Source of the DNA: Lucinisca nassula
Taxonomy: Eukaryota > Mollusca > Bivalvia > Lucinida > Lucinidae
Assembly: GCA_963580285.1 (NCBI GenBank)
Contig: OY757017.1
Coordinates: 19,653,395 to 19,717,394 of the forward strand
Length of the DNA: 64,000 nucleotides
Direction of reading: 5' to 3'
Part shown: piece after piece, positions 41,570-52,222 of the stretch
How positions within the stretch are numbered: position 1 is the stretch's first letter
Layout of the letters: each line of letters starts with the position of its first letter
Program-made: the position numbers and the translations under genes
Notes under the pieces: generated by a model
Database searches by the model: none
Seen by the model: only the letters and a program-made list of their open reading frames with translations
What the model was told of the DNA's origin: nothing

Positions 41570-43307
41570 GGCATTATCCTGTTATTTGGATCACGTTCCA
41601 AACTAGTTTTTGTACTTTATAAGACAATGCAACAGATATGTGCAGGGAAAGGGACGCACTATTTTTTATCTCGTAATTATTTTTGCAAATCTGTGATTCG
41701 GTTTATTTTGTGAGAATAATACTTACCGATCCAAATAACAGAAGTATAATATATAGTAAGTAAGCAACTAATCATATCTTATATCAGTAGCAATATAGGT
41801 TACTCTATACTAGTTAGTAATATTGCCATGCAAGGGGATGTTTCCCTGGGAAAAGGGTTTTCTTTAGGAGATAATTCCAAAGAAAATGGGGCTTGGCATC
41901 TTTTGGGGTTAGTGTCTTAAAATAACATGTTTTCAAAGAACATATGCTTCATTGACAAGCTGCGATCCAAATAACAGGAGTATTAAGGTGACGGCAAATA
42001 TAGATCTAGTACTCATCAATCTTTCACTGTCGCATACTTCTCAAGATGTGCATAGTCATTCATTCATGAGACGTGTGTAGTGATATGACGTTGCAACGAC
42101 GTTGGCTCGGCATTCGTTGCTGGCCGGGAGAGCTGTCACGGGAAATTGTGGAAACTCGAGATGCATGTTAAAATTACGGAATAAATCTTATATGACACCC
42201 GTGAACGCGGTAAGTAGACATTTTACCTCCAGTAGATCGTAAAAATCGTCACCTTAATAATCCTGTTATTTGGATCCTACATTTCTTATAAGTGAATATT
42301 TTAAGACACTAACCCCAAAACATACCAAGCCCCATTTTCTGAAGCATCATCCCCCAAAGAAAAGCATTTTCCCGGGGAAACTTCCCCTCTCATTGCAATA
42401 TATTTTATTATTGATTGAAATTGATATGAGATATACTCAGTGCCTACAAAGTAAGGCTTGCTTGTCGTCTTATATACTACTCCTGTTATTTGGATCGGTC
42501 AGTTAATCTTTCCAAGTTCTACACAAGCATATACGAAATAGCTGAATCATGGGGCCGACAGCGATATGATGTTGCAACGATGTGGGATAGGCATTCTTTT
42601 TGCTGGCTGGGTGAATTATCCCTAGAAATTATGAAACAACGGAATAAATCTTATTTAACATCCAATTTGCGATAAGTAGCCATATGACGGTGCACTCGGC
42701 ACTTTTTGCAGGATAAAAATATAAAATAACGGAAGAAATCATGTTTTAATTTGCCTCAGGTACGGCGTAGGGATACGATGACCTAATTCGTCGCCTTAAT
42801 ACTGTTATTTGGATCGCCTATTTGAAAAGCGAATTTCCTTATTACATGTACTTGACAATTTAAGACACTAACCCCAAAAGATGCCAAGCTCTATTTTCTG
42901 ATGGATTATCCCCCAAAGAAAATCCTTTTCCCGGGGAAACTTCCCCTTGTGTGGCAATATTTTACTCCAGGATTTTACTATTAATATTGCAATACGAGAT
43001 ATGCTCGTGTTCTATATTATACTCCTGTTATTTGGATTGGTCAGTTACTATCTTTACAAGTGTTATGGTGAGACAAAAAAAATAGAGAAAACTTAGGAAA
43101 GGTCCTAGGCGTCAAGTGGGCCGCCGTAGTATCGACAACGATTTGACGTTGCAACGAGATATATCGAAACAGAAAGTAACGATGTCTAGTCGAAATTAAT
43201 GCACTTGAAAGTAGTTCCGACTATTTAGTAACATTTGACGTGCTTTCACTACAAAATAAAATTCTGAATATTAATTTGAATCGCGATCCAAATAACAGGA
43301 TTATGCC
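41570..43307. mobile_element. 1.74 kb TIR element with 8 bp target duplication AATAACTT
   Basis: The left terminus GGCATTATCCTGTTATTTGG and right terminus CCAAATAACAGGATTATGCC are inverted over 23 bp with one mismatch. They are flanked by AATAACTT at 41562-41569 and 43308-43315. The inner part of the terminus, CTGTTATTTGGATC, recurs internally in both orientations (about 41728, 41966, 42263, 42482, 42801, 43024). Blocks with CACTAACCCCAAAA...CCCCGGGGAAACTTCCCC-like sequence recur at 41828 (inverse), 42304 and 42863. No transposase frame was seen. An 8 bp duplication fits hAT, P or Merlin; I cannot choose. Confidence 0.85.
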
Positions 43308-43371
43308 AATAACTTCCCTTTTCACAGATCCTGGTGAATGAAGGCGGTGAATGAATGTCACTGGACGCGTC

Positions 43372-43705
43372 ACCAGTAATACCGAAGGTACAAAAAGCTA
43401 TAAAATTCAGTAATACCGAAGCTACAAAAAGCTATAAAACTCATAAAATTCAGTAATACCGAACCTACAAAAAGTTAAAGTTTCAAGACTTTACTAGATA
43501 AACATCTAATACATCAACGTTTTGATACAAGTGGTATAGGAGCTTTTTTCGTGACGTACTTCCGGTTCTAAAAATAGAACGGGAAAAGCCCTGGCCGTCA
43601 ACTGTCTTATTGCTTCAAGGCAGTGGGACAGATAAAGTGTTAATTACAGCGTAAAACAGCGTGTACATGTATACATGTGTTTCAAGACTTTACTACTAGA
43701 TAAAA
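43372..43705. repeat. Short tandem repeats after the TIR element
   Basis: AGTAATACCGAAGGTACAAA recurs three times (43373, 43410, 43453). TTTCAAGACTTTACTAGATA recurs at 43483 and about 43680. Confidence 0.75.
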
Positions 43706-43709
43706 CACT

Positions 43710-44385
43710 AGATACTTTTATATATATTCAAAAAGAGATTGGAAAAAGTTTAATTTGTAGGTCCAATGTGGTCCCCTGCCTTATAAGAAGGTGAATCACA
43801 CCAAATAAGGTCTTAAAACAAACTTCAATATCTCATCTCTAATATCACAAAGAAAAATTATAGCCTAGGCCGAAGGATGGTTGGCTAGGATCGGATGAAC
43901 TGAGGTAGGGTATGGAAATTTTTCCGCTTCTGCTCCGCCATTTTGCTTTCTAGTGCAAGGGGGTAGCAACTGTTTTTCTCTAATTTGCATGACTTGGCAA
44001 CTATATTTCATTGTGATTTCAAATTTATCTTTAACCAAATACTTAACTAGAGATACTGTTCATCTGATGATGACGGTAAATTCTTTAAAATGTCTACATT
44101 TTACAATCTAATGCAAAATTTAGCTCTCTGGGCGTTACGAACATGCAAGCGTCCCCTTACTTGGATCAAAGAGACAACGTGACCTTTCATTCATAAATTT
44201 TTGAAGGATGCTGTCAGCATTCTAAAGCACAACAAGATTTTTAGCTTCCACCAATGGAATTTCTGGATTCATTTTAGAGGGATGCGCAGTTATATCCTAA
44301 TTAACATACAGAATAATTGGGCCCTAATCATTATCAAAATTAGATTCATTTCGTGTATGTAGCGTGTCTAATAATAATAGGGATC
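43710..44385. other. No recognisable gene
   Basis: On minus, AAAATGGCGGAGCAG at about 43945 starts an 18-codon frame (M-A-E-Q-K-R-K-N). This is another ATGGCG context without clear exon signals. Nothing else was assigned. Confidence 0.35.
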
Positions 44386-44389
44386 AACT

Positions 44390-44990
44390 TAAGTTTTTTA
44401 AATGGGTGACCAAATTATTAAGACCACAATCCTTCAGCCCAGGCTTTTTTCTTCTCCATGAATTTATCATTAGCCTAAATATTGTGGTCTCGCCCCAGCC
44501 CAGGCTTTTTGTACATGTTATTTAGGGTGAGACCACATTTTCTGTTCTATATAGGGAGTGAGACCACATTTTTTAGATTTGCCATGAATTTATCATTTTC
44601 CTAAATAATGTGGTCTCATCCCTATAAAGAGATGAGACCACATTCCTTCAGCCCAGGATTTTAGTATGTGATTTAAGGTGAGACCACATTTTCTTCTTTA
44701 TATAGAAGTGAGACCACATTTTTTAGATTTGCCATGAATTTATCATTTTCCTTAATAATGTGATCTCATCCCTATATAGAGATGAGACCACATTCCTTCA
44801 GCCCAGACTTTTAGTATGTTATTTGAGGTGAGACCAGATTTTCTTCTCTATATAGGAGTGAGACCACATTTTTTAGATTTGCCATGAATTTATCATTTTC
44901 CTGAATAATGTGGTTTCATCCCTATTCAGAGATGAGACCAGTCTTCCAGCAAGCTGTTATTCTGTCATTCTTTCAGCCTGGGCTAAATTG
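44390..44990. repeat. About 140-150 bp satellite with GAGACCACA palindromic motifs
   Basis: About four units contain AGTGAGACCACATTTTTTAG, TTTGCCATGAATTTATCATT, TAATGTGGTCTCATCCC and GATGAGACCACATTCC. TGTGGTCTC and GAGACCACA alternate, so each unit can fold. Confidence 0.85.
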
Positions 44991-44999
44991 GATATTTTT

Positions 45000-46440
45000 G
45001 CATTTGAGGCCGCATTTTTGTCACTTTATAGACATAGGTCCATTAGAGAGCATTAACGGAATAAATCGAATGTAGTAATATTTTTACACACTCCAAACAG
45101 TATCCAAATACCCCCAATGGAGCCTCTTTTTTGTTGTTGTCTTCCTCGTGATTTACCATTGGTTGTTTATTAAAATAAAGATGTAAGATGCAACTAAAGA
45201 ATGACTCCTAAGTTAATGTTTGAAAAATAATAAAATTCAAAATATTAAACAGAAAAATGAACGTTTGTGGAATTTCTTGGCTGAATATAGTTTTAGCATG
45301 AGTAAGTTACTGTAAGCATTCTCAAAATGATACACCGCCGTCCTTCTTACAATCGACCATTAACCAGTCGATCCTGACAATCCTGCTGAGGTAAAAAAAT
45401 CTGTATTCATCGGAAGCTAATAACAATTTACTATAATAAGTGAAGGAAAAAATTTGGATGCTCTGATCTCGCGCATTCAGAAGTTTTTACAGTCTTCTCT
45501 AGAATAGAACGAAGAACAAAAAACATCGTTTTACGTAGTTACGTCCCTTAATTTTCGCGCCTTTATCAGAGGTCGCTTTAATTTTGGCACATCATTCCAC
45601 GTCATTGAGGCGCTTTATGTAAACAAGTCACCAAGTGCGTGAAAATGGCTGTCGTTCTACTGAAGTCTAGAAATCACAGTTTTATGATATGAGTTTGCAA
45701 TGTATGTTGGTAAGAAAGCAATTTTATGACAGTCAAATGATTACTCCTCATAACTGAAGCCGGGTTTTCACTCTCCGTATCTGTGGCACAGTGAACGAAG
45801 TCAGAAACTGCTAAAATATATCGCGATCCAGATAGATCAAAATGTGACTGACCCTAGTGGCATTTGAGTTGCCCTGGTGCAAAAAGTACATGGTTTAGAA
45901 AAGGATACTAGGTCTCATTATGGAGATAAGATGCCCATGTTTATTTTGATACCAATTTTATCTACTATGGACCACTATAAAGGTACGAAGACCACAATGG
46001 ACCTACAAATTAAACTTATGCCAAGAGATTTACATATATATAATAGTAAATCTTAGTTTGCATCCAGAAGAAATCTACATAGTGATCACATTTATCACAC
46101 CGGAAGTCACAGTTTTAGAGAAGATTATAGAGGGGGAGATATGAGCCGTCCGGGCTCCACAGTTCCCTACAGAAACAGTAAACAACTTGACGGAGATTGG
46201 TGCGGTCCGAACACTTTTTCGCAGCCACAGAGACTCGCATCATACAGAGGAATTTACTCACTTATCTTGCCATGGTACTGCATCCCAACATGGGTTGTTC
46301 TCTTTTAACATAATAATGCAAGATTTATACAGTCGTCGAACACGCTGTGCGTGTGAGATGACTTCTGTCTGCATTGCCATTTTTTGTCCTTGACTTGCAC
46401 AAAACGGTGCAGAAGTATCTACTATTTTCGAAATTTTATC
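45000..46440. other. No supported gene
   Basis: AT-rich. GAAAATGGCTGTCG at 45643 opens a short frame. ATGAGCCGTCCGGGC at 46141 opens 55 codons (M-S-R-P-G-S-T-V-P) with no homology I recognise and no splice sites I trust. Either could be a first exon of an undetected gene. Confidence 0.3.
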
Positions 46441-46448
46441 CGGCCTCT

Positions 46449-48281
46449 GGTCCCTGGACATTTCGGCCCATAACAAAATCGGCCCATACAAAATCGGCCC
46501 AAAGCAATTTTGATCCACAATTTTAATGATGGTATAATTATTATGTTTGCAAATAATTGATTTGCTTGCACTGCAAGTTAAATCAGTAGCATGTAAGTCG
46601 AAAATGGGATAGGGGCCTAAAAAGAAAATTATGTTCAGTTTGAGAAATTAATATTCTTTCCTCTAATGATAAAAAAAGTCACATCGTGTTAACAAGTCCG
46701 AGAAAATAATACCGCCCTTAATCCCACTTTATATTGTATAGGAAATGTGGGGTTTAAGGGGTTTATATAATTATGCTTATTTCTGATCCAAGGGCACTCG
46801 ACAGAACCGCCATCGCATGCTCGGAGTATAAATAAAACAAATACCACTTTTTGTGTAGGAAAAGTAGTCATTTTGGAGAAAATGAAAGAATGCACTTTGT
46901 CACACGGGTGTGTTTTCGTAATAGATATATAAGAAAGAAAATCCACATTGGCACAGTTTAGTGGTGCTTTGTGCCGGGTGTGGCATGTGTCCCCCTATTC
47001 ACTGGCCTCTGTTTTTTTTTTTGTTTTGTTTTTTTTTAATTTTAACTACGAGACTCGCCTAGCACTGTACAAATTTCATAGACAGACCAGCTTGCTCAGC
47101 CGCACAGTATGATCATGATCGCTGGAGGCGCGGGGAAGCTTTGGCTACTTCACGAGCTCAGCATACACAGCTCGACTTGCTAAGTCATGATCGCTGGAGG
47201 CATGAGGTAGCTTTGGCTACTTTATGATTCATAATTACACACAAATCAGACTGTGCGGATGCACAGGCTGATGTGAGTCTTTCGTTGGGCCCTGGCGTTA
47301 GGCCCATATATAGCTGTCGATGCGCCCCTGTCCAATAACATTATAAAGATACAGATAAAGATAAAGAAGCTTTATTTAACGTCGCATATTCGAAACAATA
47401 ACATAAGCTCTGTAGAGCTTTTATTGCGACAAACAAAGTATCCTCCAACAAATACTTACCTGCCTTCATTTATCTTCCTAGGACTACCCCCTGATAATGC
47501 GAGCGTCAGCCAAGGGAGCTCCTAGTACCATTTTTCACGCCTTTGGTATGGCGCGGCCGGGGATTGAACCCGCGACCTCCCATTCCCGAAGCGGACGCTC
47601 TACCACTGAGCTATCGGGGCCGGTAAACGGAAAACCTGAAACGGAACCGAATGGAAGAAACAAAGAAAGAATTAAAGACACGCATTAGGAGACATAGACT
47701 TATATGGGTGCTTTGCACGTGCCACAATAATGACTGAGGTTTGAGTAAAGTGATAATCGTTCTGTTTGTTGCTTTAAGGCACGTGTCGATAAAGGCAACA
47801 ACCTAAAGTGATTATTAATCATTTTGCATACCGACATGTGCCAACAATATAAGCAAATAAGCAATGTCCCCAAAGTTCATAAATATACATTTTTTTAGCT
47901 AAATAAACACACCCTCTTTTATATTATTTTTATTTCTTATCTTCCATCACAAAGTTTGCATTGCGAGAAAACACATTTGAGGGAGGTTATTATTGAAAAT
48001 ACACCTGCGGTAATGGTCAAATATGACCGACGCAGTATCAGAAGATAGATAGATAGAAAATAATGATACAGATGCCGAGCGGTGAAAAGCGGTAAAAATA
48101 AATTGTATATACATGTAGTTTATCATAAATACTCTATCTTTCATTGTTTAATTTTGGCTGATAATTGACTCCTATAACAGCCTTTTAATCATTTATGGGC
48201 CGAAATTGCTATGGACCGATTTTGTCATGGGCCGATTTTGACATGGGCCGAATTTGTTATGGGCCGAAATGACCCGGAACC
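46449..48281. mobile_element. 1.83 kb TIR element with iterated GGGCCGA termini
   Basis: The left end GGTCCCTGGACATTTCGG, then CCCATAACAAAATCGG, is mirrored at the right by TTTGTTATGGGCCGAAATG and CCCGGAACC. Within each end a GGGCCGATTTTG(T/A)CAT motif is repeated two to four times. No clear target duplication or transposase was found. A SINE (47345-47632) lies inside. Confidence 0.7.
47345..47632 (-). mobile_element. tRNA-derived SINE
   Basis: On minus: CCGGCCCCGATAGCTCAGTG (A-box region), CGCGGGTTCAATCCCCGG (B-box region), a body of about 200 bp, and the end GCGACGTTAAATAAAGC followed by TTTATC-type repeats. It is related in the head to 48401-48744. Confidence 0.85.
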
Positions 48282-48400
48282 GTAGAAAACAGTGTGAACC
48301 CTGATCAGAATGTTTGAAGCTTTGCGGTGTACGCCTAAGATTTCTTTCAAAGAATTTAAACGCAGATACTAATAATGGACAGTTACTAAAATGGCAGAGA

Positions 48401-48744
48401 CCGGCCCCGATAGCTCAGTTGGTAGAGTGTCCGCTCCGGGGAACGGGAGGTCTCGGGTTCGATCCCGGGCCGCGACATACCAAAGTCGTTAAAAATGGTA
48501 CTAGCTGCTCCTCGTTTGGCACTCAGATTTACGGGGTAGAGCTAGGACTGGTCGATCCAGTGTCAGGATAATGTGACTGGGTGTGGTATCATGTAATGTG
48601 TCTGGGACATGATACTTCAGTGAGGCAGCACTATAAACGTGAGCATTGAGCTCCCTGTCGCATCCAGACACCGTCGTGATATGACTGAAAAATTGTTGAA
48701 AGCGACGTTAAACCCGAATTCACACACACACACACACACACTAA
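48401..48744 (+). mobile_element. tRNA-derived SINE with (CA)n tail
   Basis: The head CCGGCCCCGATAGCTCAGTT and GGTTCGATCCCGGGCC has A and B boxes. The 3' end is GAAAGCGACGTTAAACCCG plus (CA)n. The 5' GGCCCCG is not matched by a CGGGGCC acceptor strand, so this is not a functional tRNA. The ORF at 48314-48571 crosses it by chance. Confidence 0.85.
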
Positions 48745-48804
48745 AATGGCAGAGAATACCACAGATCTCGCTAAAATAGGCCTACTGAGCAGCTAATTTT
48801 GTAT

Positions 48805-49200
48805 TAGGCCCCCGCCCACCAAAAGATTGGGCTGCATGATCGATCATGCTTCCTCGCAGAGCTGAAACTGACCGCACATGAGCACTGGTAACCCGCTTAG
48901 AAGGACTATAAGCTTGTCCAGGCAAAGTGCCCAGCAGGCACACGTCGCAATCAACGTCGTTGCATAAAGGTCATGACGTTGTACCAACGTTGATGTGACG
49001 TCACAATAACGTCATGTGCATGCTGGGTGGTGTGAGTTGGACTGTCCAATGCTTATAAGCCATATTATTGGTTTAACTGTCCAGCAGGGCTTGAGATGAC
49101 ATTTAATCTCAATGTCGGGTACTCAGTAAAAGTCCCACAAAATTGGAAGCAACATTAAACCTCAATTCAAACAAAACAAAACAAAACAAAACAAAAAAAA
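48805..49200 (+). mobile_element. SINE-like family E, split by a 98 bp MITE
   Basis: GCCCCCGCCCACCAAAAG starts it and AACCTCAATTCAAACAAAAC repeats end it ((AAACA)n). At 48930-49027 a small element CCCAGCAGGCACACGTCG...CATGTGCATGCTGGG interrupts the sequence between two TG dinucleotides. Intact copies are continuous there (AAAGTGGTGCAAGTCGG at 2092). Confidence 0.85.
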
Positions 49201-49204
49201 ATCG

Positions 49205-50065
49205 AACAATTTCTCTAAAAGATGGCATGGATTATCAAGACAAACAGTTACATGTACATCGGTTACCCTGCAATAACAGGACTTACCCTAAAATGTGAAA
49301 AGGACTTCTTTTATACGAAAAGGACTCATTGCATTGAAAAAATCTGTTAATTTAGAGAAAAGGAGCTTTATGGACTTCCAGAAGTTCATGATCACTAGGC
49401 TGTGGTTCCAGTGGTATATATATACTCTTTTATTATTGACTCCTTTTTCCCAACAAAACTGTGTGGAAAGGGAGTTACAGGCATTTTAGCATTTTTCCAT
49501 ACGTCACAGCCATCCCAAAATCTGCAATTCGTTCCGTTCCCTCGCCTCTCTATGTTGTTACTATTGTCGGTTTGACATGAGTGAAATAACCATGTTCCAT
49601 AAGCCAATAATACAACACATAATGGCAAACAGACAAGATAGCATAAATTGTACATATACCACAACTATTTGTTAATGAAGCAAAGTATCAAAGTGTGGAG
49701 AAGGTAAACGCCTAAAATGTCATTGAACAATTTTGGCTGGCCACGTCATTTTTATTTAAGAAATGAGATTTATTTATTTATTTCCGCTTTCCACGGCGCC
49801 AAACACAAACGCAGTGGGTCGCGTGCAGAGCAAATGAACCCCGAAGGTAAACTTTGCTAGCGACCCGCCGTCGTTCATACTTCCACGGAAAGCAGAAGAA
49901 ATCAGCTATTCTTTTACATTCACATTATTTGCCCCTCATGACTGGGCGAAAAAAAAGCTTATAGGGCAAACTTATCAATCAAAATATCAAAATGTCAATC
50001 AAACCATTGTTTAGACTGACGTCATTTGACGTCTCTGAAAACCATGTGACTCGATGCGTTCGTGG
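49205..50065. other. No supported gene; one inverted-repeat stretch
   Basis: At 49765-49895, CCGCTTTCCACGG and CCACGGAAAGC, with GTGGGTCGCG and GCGACCCGCC inside, form an imperfect inverted repeat of about 120 bp. The remainder is AT-rich. Confidence 0.45.
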
Positions 50066-50069
50066 AAGT

Positions 50070-50166
50070 GAGTAAGTGTTTGAGTTTTACGTCCCATCAA
50101 CAGCTAAGGTCATACGGAGACGGGACCCCGGTCTAAAGACCCATCCGAAAGCCTGGAGAAGCCCAA
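50070..50166 (-). mobile_element. tRNA-derived SINE fragment (3' part)
   Basis: GTGAGTAAGTGTTTGAG, TTTTACGTCCCATCAACAGC and AAAGCCTGGAGAAGCCC belong to the 4243 family. The tRNA head is missing. Confidence 0.65.
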
Positions 50167-50449
50167 CGCGTTCGTGGAAGTATGAACCCCATTGTTTAAA
50201 TTCATACTTTACACTGGAATTGTAAATATAAATATATAACCAAGTCATATTCTACATTCAGTATATCGGGGTTGCCCCCTTCCACCAGGATTGAAGGGAA
50301 CACACCGACTACGGAATGAATATCAATTTCGCAGATTGTACTGTCACCAGAACCAAGCCTTACTCGAAAGCGAAAGGTATAAGACATGGCTCTGATTTGC
50401 CATATTTAACAATATAAATGCAGTGCATCACCTCACATATGCCTAGCGT

Positions 50450-50545
50450 CCTTTTTGTGGGACATAAGCAAACAATGTAGACCCAGATCAGACGCCGCAG
50501 AACGCGACGTCTGATCCGGATCTCCACTGTTTGCTCAAGTGCATA
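50450..50545. repeat. Isolated palindromic core
   Basis: AAGCAAACAATGTAGACCC with its partner GGATCTCCACTGTTTGCT; tip GACGCCGCAGAACGCGACG, with one mismatched pair. Confidence 0.7.
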
Positions 50546-50729
50546 CATATTTGTAAAACTTACTACAATCAAAACAAATCAAATCAAATCTGGTGCCCAT
50601 ATTCTTAGAAATGAACCCCTCCAAACTTATAAGGTGGACGATTCTCTTATCATATGTGGGTTAATACCTATAATAATATGCAAACTGGAATAACAGCGAT
50701 ACCCCACGTCCCAAAGACCATACGATACT

Positions 50730-51030
50730 TGTTTTGTTTGATTTGAGGTTTAAAGTCCCCGTCAACACTGTATAGGTCATTTTGGAGACGTTGCTTCCAA
50801 TTTTGTGGGACTTTTACCCGACATTGAGATGAAATGACATCTCAAGCCCTGTCGTCCAAGGAAACCAATAGGGTTTATAAGCATGGGCGGTCCGACTAGC
50901 ACCGCTTTGCCTGGACAGGCTTAGATCATCTAAGCGGTTTACCAGTACTCGTGTGTGGTCGGACTCAGCTCTGCGTGGAAGCATCATGCAGCCAATCTAT
51001 TTCTTCAAGCCCCGATGGGCGGGGGCGGTC
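50730..51030 (-). mobile_element. SINE-like family E, minus copy
   Basis: TTGTTTTGTTTGATTTGAGG starts it on plus and GCCCCGATGGGCGGGGGC ends it. It is almost full length. Confidence 0.8.
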
Positions 51031-51170
51031 ATACGATACACTCACCAGCAAGAGAAATGGCTTGGTCAGGGACAGAGAACAAGTGGCGGAAACCAATGTC
51101 CAAACAGCATGTCCCCTGTCCCTGTAATATTCCCGCAGATAAATCTATCATATGTAATAGTATTTGTTTA

Positions 51171-51866
51171 TGGGGCGCAGTTTTACTATTTAATCCGTAT
51201 TTATAGATATCCATAATTATTTATGGATATCCATAATAAGAATTCATAATTCGAATTATGGATATCCATAATTCGAATTATGGATATCCATAATTCGAAT
51301 TATGGATATCTATAAATCGAACTGAATTAATGATGTCCATAAATCGAATAATGGATATCCATTATTCGATTTATTGATATCGATAAATAGAATTATGGAT
51401 ATCCATTATTCGGCTGATTCGGCTGGTTCCGATATTTAACTGCACTCATGGCGGGCGTTCAGCGTATGGCGTCCGTTGCTCTGGGAGCCTTACGGGCTGT
51501 AAAGGCTGCACGGCAGAGAGGTCGTTTGACTGGCCATCATCTCCCAGCGATGATGAAGACCATAAAGATTTTTACATTAAATGATCACGTGTCTTAGGGA
51601 GAAATCATTAAACCAAAAGGTTTGGCGGTGATTTATGGATATCCATAATTCGAATTATGGATATCCATACATCGATCTGAATTAATGATATCCATAAATC
51701 GTATTATGGATATCCATAATTCTATTTATGGATATCCATAATTCGAATTATGGATATCCATTATTCGGCAGATTTATGGATATCCATAAATCGAATTATG
51801 GATATCCATAATATTCGATTTATGGATATGTATAAATACGGATTAAATAGTAAAACGGCGCCCCAT
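51171..51866. mobile_element. Palindromic TIR element built of GGATATCC units around a GC-rich island
   Basis: The termini GGGGCGCAGTTTTACTATTT and AAATAGTAAAACGGCGCCCC are inverted for about 45 bp (continuing ATCCGTATTTATA). Inside, two arrays of ATTATGGATATCCATAATTC-type self-complementary units (51205-51415 and 51630-51835) flank a central island (51420-51625) with the 49-codon ORF below. Confidence 0.8.
51448..51597 (+). CDS. Small ORF (49 aa) in the GC-rich island of the palindromic element
   Basis: ATGGCGGGCGTTCAGCG opens a frame to TAG at 51595. The peptide begins MAGVQRMASVALGALRAVKA and is rich in Ala, Arg and Lys. It has no acidic residue until one Asp near the end, so it could form an amphipathic basic helix of the mitochondrial-presequence type (inference). 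I recognise no family. It may be a captured exon or chance; GC content is sharply above that of the surrounding arrays. Confidence 0.3.
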   Translation: MAGVQRMASVALGALRAVKAARQRGRLTGHHLPAMMKTIKIFTLNDHVS

Positions 51867-52079
51867 ATATGTTCAGACCACACAGAAATTTGGCATAACA
51901 TGTGATGCGATATGTGTACTGTACATAATAAAACCTCTGACATAAATGTATGTATTTAAACAACTATGCCAATTTTAGTGTCCGAAATTGTTTGCAGATT
52001 TATAAATTGTAAATATGGGTAATGAAGTTACCATAAATTTTTTATATAGTAATTCAGTTCCATGTAACATGCATGGAAT

Positions 52080-52222
52080 ATGGAAGCACCTAATTTACTA
52101 CATAAGTTTAGAAAATGAGGTGATCATTAATTTATATATAATACGTCTGCTCTATGTTTAAAAGCATGGAATATGAGAACTTAAACATGCTAGGCCTCTT
52201 CCAAAAATAAGGTGATAGATAT
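52080..52222 (-). pseudogene. LINE ORF2 C-terminal fragment, downstream half
   Basis: On minus, a frame beginning YLSPYFWKRPSMFKF matches the usual non-LTR retrotransposon C-terminus (YY.W.RPSMFK...). The frame stops at 52134-52132. It continues the LINE piece at 53882-54349 across the element at 52223-53881, with a one-base frame uncertainty at the junction. Non-functional remnant. Confidence 0.75.

Noticed and set aside
42490..42675. Plus-strand frame (FYTSIYEIAESWGRQRYD) considered as NDUFB9 exon 1
   Set aside because: It only loosely resembles an LYR region, is on the opposite strand to the other exons, and lies in a reiterated part of the 41570-43307 element.
48401..48475. Functional tRNA gene
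   Set aside because: A and B boxes are good but the acceptor stem is unpaired at the 3' side and a SINE body with GACGTTAAA and (CA)n follows. The same applies to the other tRNA-like heads at 5875, 14100, 22190, 23395, 41225, 47545 and 62250.
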